DNA of 17,723 nucleotides. Origin: an uncultured Bacteroidota bacterium. Lineage in GTDB: Bacteria > Bacteroidota > Bacteroidia > Chitinophagales > Saprospiraceae. Location of the stretch: contig CALEYM010000025.1 of the NCBI GenBank assembly GCA_937926185.1, positions 1-17,723 of the forward strand. The letters are read 5' to 3'. The notes under the pieces were generated by a model. That model saw only the letters and a program-made list of their open reading frames with translations, was not told the DNA's origin and did no database searches. How positions within the stretch are numbered: position 1 is the first letter of the stretch; every line of letters begins with the position of its first letter. Shown in pieces: positions 14,149-17,723 of the stretch. The position numbers and the translations under genes are program-made.

Positions 14149-14157
14149 TACCTTTGC
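14149..14157 (+). promoter_or_regulatory. -7 box of purA
   Basis: TACCTTTGC is an exact TAnnTTTG box, ending 18 bases before the purA ATG and giving a leader of about 15 bases. It mirrors the DUF4271 box at 14026-14033 across the inverted repeat. A clear -33 TTTG is not visible. Confidence 0.5.
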
Positions 14158-14175
14158 GCCTTACCAGACAAAATC

Positions 14176-15444
14176 ATGCAAATAGACGTAATTCTTGGCC
14201 TGCAATGGGGCGACGAGGGCAAAGGTAAAATCGTAGATTACCTGGCCGACCAATACGATATCGTTGCCCGCTTTCAGGGCGGCCCCAACGCGGGACACAC
14301 CCTCAAATTCGATGGGAAAAAATTTGTGCTCCACACCGTACCCTCAGGTATCTTCAGACCCAAGCTCATCAATCTGATCGGAAACGGCGTAGTGCTCGAT
14401 CCCGTGGTGTTCCGGCGCGAACTGCAATTCCTCGAACAAAACGGCGTGGATTTTCAACGCCGCCTCCTGATTTCCCGCAAAGCCCACCTCATCCTGCCTA
14501 CCCACCGCTGGCTCGACGCCGCCAGCGAAGCGCATAAAGGACAGGCAAAAATCGGCTCCACCCTGAAAGGTATCGGCCCCACGTACATGGACAAAACCGG
14601 CCGCAACGGCCTCCGCCTCGGCGACGTGGAACTGCCTTCCTTCCGCGAGCAGTACGAAACACTGAAAAACAAACATCTGGAACTGCTGAAAATGTACCCA
14701 GCCGTGCCATTCGACCTGGAAGCACAGGAAAACACCTGGTTCGACAGCCTGAATGTATTACGCGCGCTTCCCTTTGTCGACAGCGAATATTACCTGGACG
14801 ACGCGCTGGCCAACGGTAAAAGCATCCTGGCCGAAGGCGCCCAGGGCGCCATGCTCGACATCGACTTCGGCACCTACCCTTTTGTAACTTCTTCCAACAC
14901 CATCACGGCAGGCGTATGTACCGGCCTCGGCGTGGCCCCCCAGCGGATCGGCCGGGTGATCGGCATCAGTAAGGCCTATTGCACCCGCGTGGGCGGCGGC
15001 CCGTTCCCGACGGAACTGGACAATGAAACCGGCGAAAAATTGCGCGCAGAGGGCCAGGAGTTCGGCGCCACCACCGGTCGCGCGCGCCGCTGCGGCTGGA
15101 TCGACCTGCCCCAATTGCGCTACACGATCCTGCTGACCGGGACCACCGAAATCTGCATGACCAAAATCGACGTTCTCAACTCTTTTGCCACCATCGCCGC
15201 AGCCACACATTACCGCTACGGCGGCGCCGAACACCGCAACCTGCCTTTCGATCTGAGCCGGATCGAAATTGAACCGGTGTTGAAAAACTACGCCGGCTGG
15301 AATTGTTCGCTCGATACCGCCCGCTCGTTCGACGACCTGCCTGCCGAGGCTAAAACGTATTTGAACGAACTGGAAGATTACCTCGGCGTGCCGATACGGA
15401 TGATTTCTACCGGGCCGGAACGGGAAAAGTTGATTGTCAGATAA
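14176..15444 (+). CDS. purA: Adenylosuccinate synthetase
   Basis: The enzyme joins IMP and aspartate using GTP to form adenylosuccinate, the first step from IMP to AMP, in the cytoplasm. The 422-residue length is normal for the family. The N-terminal signature WGDEGKGK carries catalytic D13, and GGPNAGHT carries H41. Further family blocks are IGPTYMDKTGRNGLR, LAEGAQGAMLDIDFGTYPFVTSSN (the IMP loop), TRVGGGPFPTEL, and GATTGRARRCGW with the aspartate-binding loop. The guanine-binding segment is MTKIDVL. It is a single gene, divergent from DUF4271 and convergent with a DUF1569 gene whose stop lies three bases away. Nothing in the sequence suggests loss of function. Confidence 0.97.
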   Translation: MQIDVILGLQWGDEGKGKIVDYLADQYDIVARFQGGPNAGHTLKFDGKKFVLHTVPSGIFRPKLINLIGNGVVLDPVVFRRELQFLEQNGVDFQRRLLISRKAHLILPTHRWLDAASEAHKGQAKIGSTLKGIGPTYMDKTGRNGLRLGDVELPSFREQYETLKNKHLELLKMYPAVPFDLEAQENTWFDSLNVLRALPFVDSEYYLDDALANGKSILAEGAQGAMLDIDFGTYPFVTSSNTITAGVCTGLGVAPQRIGRVIGISKAYCTRVGGGPFPTELDNETGEKLRAEGQEFGATTGRARRCGWIDLPQLRYTILLTGTTEICMTKIDVLNSFATIAAATHYRYGGAEHRNLPFDLSRIEIEPVLKNYAGWNCSLDTARSFDDLPAEAKTYLNELEDYLGVPIRMISTGPEREKLIVR

Positions 15445-15447
15445 TAC

Positions 15448-15897
15448 TCAAACGCCAAACTGACTCAGATGATGATCCAAATGCAACCAGCTCAGCTCGC
15501 CCCATTGTCGCGGCGTCAGTGCCCCGAAAGCGTGGTGTGGGCGCCAGGGGCCGTTCGGTCCCAGTGCAAATGCCGCTTCGAGATTATTCAGCAGGCGTTG
15601 TTTTTCCCGGTCAAAATCGCGTTGTTCGCGTATGACGAAGGCTTTCAGGGTGGGCAGGTTGCGCAGGAAGCGGGTGCTGCGCAACACAAACCAGCGCATA
15701 AGGGGCCGGGTGATAAAATTCCCTTCCCGGGGCGGGCTGATCTTGCCCAGGCCGGTTTCCAGCGGCACGTTGACATGGGCGAGCATTTGTGCCGGGTTCA
15801 TTTTGCCCCATTGACGGGGTGAATCAGCTTGTAAATCGCCAATCCGATTTAACAGTTTTTCGTAGTCGCCGGGATGGAATATGGTAGGCTTGGCCAC
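15448..15897 (-). CDS. DUF1569 (DinB-like) family protein
   Basis: With the GTG start at 15897 the product has 149 residues. Family landmarks are WGKMNPAQMLAHVNVPLETGLG in the N-terminal half and the C-terminal block HHAFGALTPRQWGELSWLHL followed by DHHLSQFG. The spaced His residues (H35 in MLAHV and the C-terminal HLDHHLSQ) resemble the metal site of the DinB/YfiT four-helix fold. No substrate is known for the group. A longer frame reaches a GTG at 15945, but its extra 16 residues are Arg/Lys-rich and would overlap the TfoX remnant, and similarity begins near TIFHPGDY, so the short form is preferred. A CACCTTTG box stands just before the GTG, which may give a leaderless mRNA. The gene converges on purA with a three-base gap. 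Confidence 0.75.
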   Translation of the reverse strand: MAKPTIFHPGDYEKLLNRIGDLQADSPRQWGKMNPAQMLAHVNVPLETGLGKISPPREGNFITRPLMRWFVLRSTRFLRNLPTLKAFVIREQRDFDREKQRLLNNLEAAFALGPNGPWRPHHAFGALTPRQWGELSWLHLDHHLSQFGV

Positions 15898-15913
15898 GGG
15901 ACAAAGGTGCAAA

Positions 15914-16045
15914 TCATTTCGCCTTTTGGGGTTTTTCCGGCGCACTTTCCACGAACTCTATACCGAGGTGCAGCCATTCTTCCAGTGCGCGATCCGAATC
16001 AAGGCCTTCGGCGCCGACGTAGAGAAAACCTTTGAGCGGTTTCTT
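15914..16045 (-). pseudogene. C-terminal remnant of a TfoX/Sxy N-terminal-domain protein
   Basis: The minus strand encodes 43 residues then TGA. They begin KKPLKGFLYVGAEGLDSD and continue ALEEWLHLGIEFVES before a Lys-rich tail. This is the C-terminal third of the small TfoX N-terminal-domain proteins, which read roughly RPLKGFVYVxPEGL, then W-x-x-x-G-L-x-F-x-x-S, and end soon after. The N-terminal two thirds and any start codon are missing: upstream in this frame the sequence is the end of the VOC gene (overlap of two bases at its stop codon). A deletion fused near 16045 explains this best. The call rests on recall of the family pattern, so it is moderate. Confidence 0.55.
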
Positions 16046-16409
16046 ACTTATTCGAGTGCAGTGCCAGGCGGTTTCCCTCCGTATCAACGAAGACGGCCAT
16101 GTAGCCGTGTTCGGGTGAAATTTGCGTTTTGGGCCGGATCACCCGGCCGCCGGCCGGCTCCACCCGGTCGAGCACGGTTTGCAGGTCGGGATTGCCGTTG
16201 AGGTAGATCAGCGGGCCGTGGGTTTCGCTGGGCCGGTACGATTCGTGCTGGCACAAGGCTGCGCCCACTTCGCCGTGTGGGAAAATGCCCATTTTCAAAC
16301 CGCCCAGATCGAGGATTTCCGTGTCGATTTGAAAAATAACGTCGTAGAATTTTTTCGCGCGGGCGATATCGGTTGCAGGGATTTCAAACCAGGTGGACCA
16401 AGGTTGCAT
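16044..16409 (-). CDS. VOC (glyoxalase/bleomycin-resistance-like) family protein
   Basis: The 121-residue cytoplasmic protein has the paired beta-alpha-beta modules of the vicinal oxygen chelate fold. The first module contains WFEIPATDIARAKKFYDVIF; the second ends VFVDTEGNRLALHSNK, including the conserved E-G-N. The metal ligands cannot be assigned with confidence and the substrate is unknown; relatives are usually annotated only as glyoxalase-like. The ATG at 16409 (MQPWSTWFEIP) is preferred over a TTG at 16439, because the fold begins there and the candidate promoter would otherwise overlap the coding region. The stop codon overlaps the TfoX remnant, so the gene itself is intact while its former neighbour is not. 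Confidence 0.85.
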   Translation of the reverse strand: MQPWSTWFEIPATDIARAKKFYDVIFQIDTEILDLGGLKMGIFPHGEVGAALCQHESYRPSETHGPLIYLNGNPDLQTVLDRVEPAGGRVIRPKTQISPEHGYMAVFVDTEGNRLALHSNK

Positions 16410-16431
16410 ACTGTTTTTTTTAAATAAAACT

Positions 16432-16470
16432 ATTTGCAAAAATAAGGTACGCGGCAGGATTTTTGCAAAT
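16432..16470 (-). promoter_or_regulatory. Promoter of the VOC gene inside a perfect 12-bp inverted repeat
   Basis: ATTTGCAAAAAT (16432-16443) and its exact complement (16459-16470) flank a 15-base spacer. On the minus strand, TTTG (16469-16466), 21 bases, TATTTTTG (16444-16437) forms a Bacteroidota promoter whose two boxes lie within the two arms. The leader is about 22 bases. A dimeric regulator binding the arms would block the promoter directly. Confidence 0.6.
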
Positions 16471-16493
16471 TTTAAAACAAAAAATTTTAAAAT
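16469..16493 (-). terminator. A+T-only hairpin downstream of the glycosyltransferase gene
   Basis: ATTTTAAAA (16469-16477) and TTTTAAAAT (16485-16493) pair perfectly over 9 bp with a 7-base loop that is T-rich on the minus strand. The hairpin starts 11 bases after the glycosyltransferase stop. It is weak because it lacks G+C; a terminator role is only possible. Confidence 0.3.
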
Positions 16494-16503
16494 ATTTATT
16501 CCG

Positions 16504-17676
16504 TCACTGCCTCACGGCGCGCCCGTGTTGTGTGGAGATATTCAGCGCGCTCAGAAAGAAGCCCGACAGGATGATCTGTACGCCCAGCACGATAAAAGTC
16601 AGCGCCGGAAACAGCAGGCGCAGGTTGTGATAGGGGTCGAGATCGCCGAATCCCTGGCTGTACCAGTAGAAAAAGCTGAGGAATGCCAACACGGCGCCGG
16701 TCAGCAGGAGCAGGGCGCCGGCGATTAGCCCCCTTTCAAGGGTCAGGTACCGCTGTAGATTTGCCATGCCCGGCGATTCCGGGAAAACGCCCATGTGGAT
16801 GCTGTAAATCCTGGAGGAAATAAAAAACGACACCAGTTGAAAACCCAGAATGATAAACAGGTAAGCGAACAACAGCGTACTGATACCCAGCCGCACGTGT
16901 TTCAACTGCAGGTCCTGAAAACTAAGCAGAATTGTTCCGATCAGGCCCAGGCCCATCAGAACAATTCCGGGGTACAGAAACAGCCAAGCCGGGCTGAACA
17001 GCAACATAAAGCGCAGGTGCCGCCACCCGTCCGACCAGGTACGCAGGTGCGGTTTCCGGTCGCGGCCATCGGGATGAAGGATGATGGGCACTTCCGCCAT
17101 TTTAAGGCCGAGAATAGCGGATTTTACGATCATCTCCGAGGCAAATTCCATGCCGCCCGTACAAAGTCCCATTCGCCGGTACGCGTTTTTTGAAAATCCG
17201 CGCAAACCGCAGTGGAAATCGCCAATACCGGTATTAAAGAAGAGCCGGCCGACAAACGATAATACCGGGTTGCCCAAATAACGGTGCAGGAAAGGCATAG
17301 CGCCGGGGCGTATGCCGCCTTTGAAACGGTTGCCCATAACGAGGTCGTAACCTTCGGTCAGTTTGCCGTAGATACCCGACAGTTCGGAGAAATCGTAGCT
17401 GTCGTCGGCGTCGCCCATAATCACATAGCGCCCCCTGGCTGCTTCTATACCGGACATGAGCGCGAAGCCGTACCCTTTTTTTTCCGCCGGCACCACCCGG
17501 GCGCCCAATTCTTGCGAAATCCGGACGCTGTCGTCGGTCGAGCCGTTGTCGGAAATAACGATCTCGGCGTTTATGCCGGCTTTTTCAATAAATGTTTTTG
17601 CCTTGCGGATACAAGCGCCCAACGTGCGCTCTTCATTCAGGCAAGGCATGACGATGCTGAGGTCAAGTTGTTCCAT
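16504..17676 (-). CDS. Family 2 glycosyltransferase with C-terminal membrane helices
   Basis: The N-terminal 230 residues form a GT-A domain of the polyprenyl-phosphate sugar transferase type: LSIVMPCLNEERTLGACI, VISDNGSTDDS (sugar-nucleotide binding), KKGYGFALMSGIEAA, and the metal-binding D89-A-D91 in MGDADDSYDF. GIGDFHCGLRGF and the basic region DGRDRKPHLRTWSDGWRHLR follow. Four hydrophobic segments (about 228-250, 264-290, 317-340 and 358-380) anchor it in the inner membrane. It probably transfers a sugar from a nucleotide donor to undecaprenyl phosphate for envelope glycan or glycoprotein synthesis; the sugar cannot be read from the sequence. The start ATG at 17676 is supported by the fold beginning at once. 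The upstream region holds an 11-bp tandem repeat that runs to the window edge. Confidence 0.9.
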   Translation of the reverse strand: MEQLDLSIVMPCLNEERTLGACIRKAKTFIEKAGINAEIVISDNGSTDDSVRISQELGARVVPAEKKGYGFALMSGIEAARGRYVIMGDADDSYDFSELSGIYGKLTEGYDLVMGNRFKGGIRPGAMPFLHRYLGNPVLSFVGRLFFNTGIGDFHCGLRGFSKNAYRRMGLCTGGMEFASEMIVKSAILGLKMAEVPIILHPDGRDRKPHLRTWSDGWRHLRFMLLFSPAWLFLYPGIVLMGLGLIGTILLSFQDLQLKHVRLGISTLLFAYLFIILGFQLVSFFISSRIYSIHMGVFPESPGMANLQRYLTLERGLIAGALLLLTGAVLAFLSFFYWYSQGFGDLDPYHNLRLLFPALTFIVLGVQIILSGFFLSALNISTQHGRAVRQ

Positions 17677-17688
17677 AGTTATGCTTAA

Positions 17689-17723
17689 GGGTTTAGAGAG
17701 GGTTTAGAGAGGGTTTAGAGAGG
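17689..17723. repeat. 11-bp tandem repeat upstream of the glycosyltransferase gene, running off the window
   Basis: Three perfect copies of GGGTTTAGAGA (17689-17699, 17700-17710, 17711-17721) are followed by GG at the window end, so the array may continue. It begins 12 bases before the glycosyltransferase ATG on the minus strand, i.e. in its leader or promoter. Confidence 0.92.

Noticed and set aside
17689..17721. Telomere-like repeat
   Set aside because: GGGTTTAG resembles plant telomere units only in part; the unit is 11 bp and lies in a bacterial promoter region.

Overview
The window most likely comes from a member of the Bacteroidota, probably a Saprospiria/Lewinella-like organism with fairly high G+C. 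The support is a secreted protease ending in a type IX secretion (por) sorting domain, the DUF4271-hemD gene pair, a Bacteroidota-style five-helix succinate dehydrogenase anchor, and several promoters of the Bacteroidota type (TTTG, about 19 bases, TAnnTTTG). The phylum call is firm; anything finer is inference.

Layout. 1-1901 (+): the 3' part of a secreted metzincin metalloprotease, split by an apparent one-base deletion near 1290. 1940-4786 (-): a 2-oxoacid dehydrogenase E2 gene with, upstream on the same strand, a dihydrolipoamide-dehydrogenase-like flavoprotein that has no cysteines. 4953-6425 (+): a PepD-type dipeptidase. 6435-8048: an A+T-richer insert holding an AAA ATPase with a C-terminal PD-(D/E)XK-like domain; upstream of it lie a perfect 37-bp inverted repeat and five evenly spaced 8-bp boxes in alternating orientation. 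8180-11654 (+): a succinate dehydrogenase operon in the order anchor, flavoprotein, iron-sulfur subunit, with a near-consensus promoter. 11700-12197 (+): a small TPR-like protein. 12201-14021 (-): hemD, preceded by its usual partner, a DUF4271 membrane protein. 14176-15444 (+): purA, divergent from DUF4271 across a repeat-built spacer. 15448-17676 (-): a DUF1569 protein, a remnant of a TfoX N-terminal-domain gene, a VOC/glyoxalase-like protein and a family 2 glycosyltransferase with C-terminal membrane helices.

Most genes are housekeeping: the TCA cycle and respiration (sdh, E2), haem synthesis (hemD), purine synthesis (purA) and peptide turnover (pepD). The unusual content is mostly in the spacers. 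Four gene starts or ends carry short tandem repeats with units of 8, 11, 18 and 23 bp, and several promoters are overlapped by long inverted repeats. The best candidate for an undescribed system is the ATPase/nuclease-like gene with its phased box array. The cysteine-free Lpd homologue and the Cys/His-rich, possibly Rieske-type, succinate dehydrogenase anchor follow. No tRNA, rRNA, CRISPR array or transposase was seen, and no stretch over 300 bases lacks a gene.
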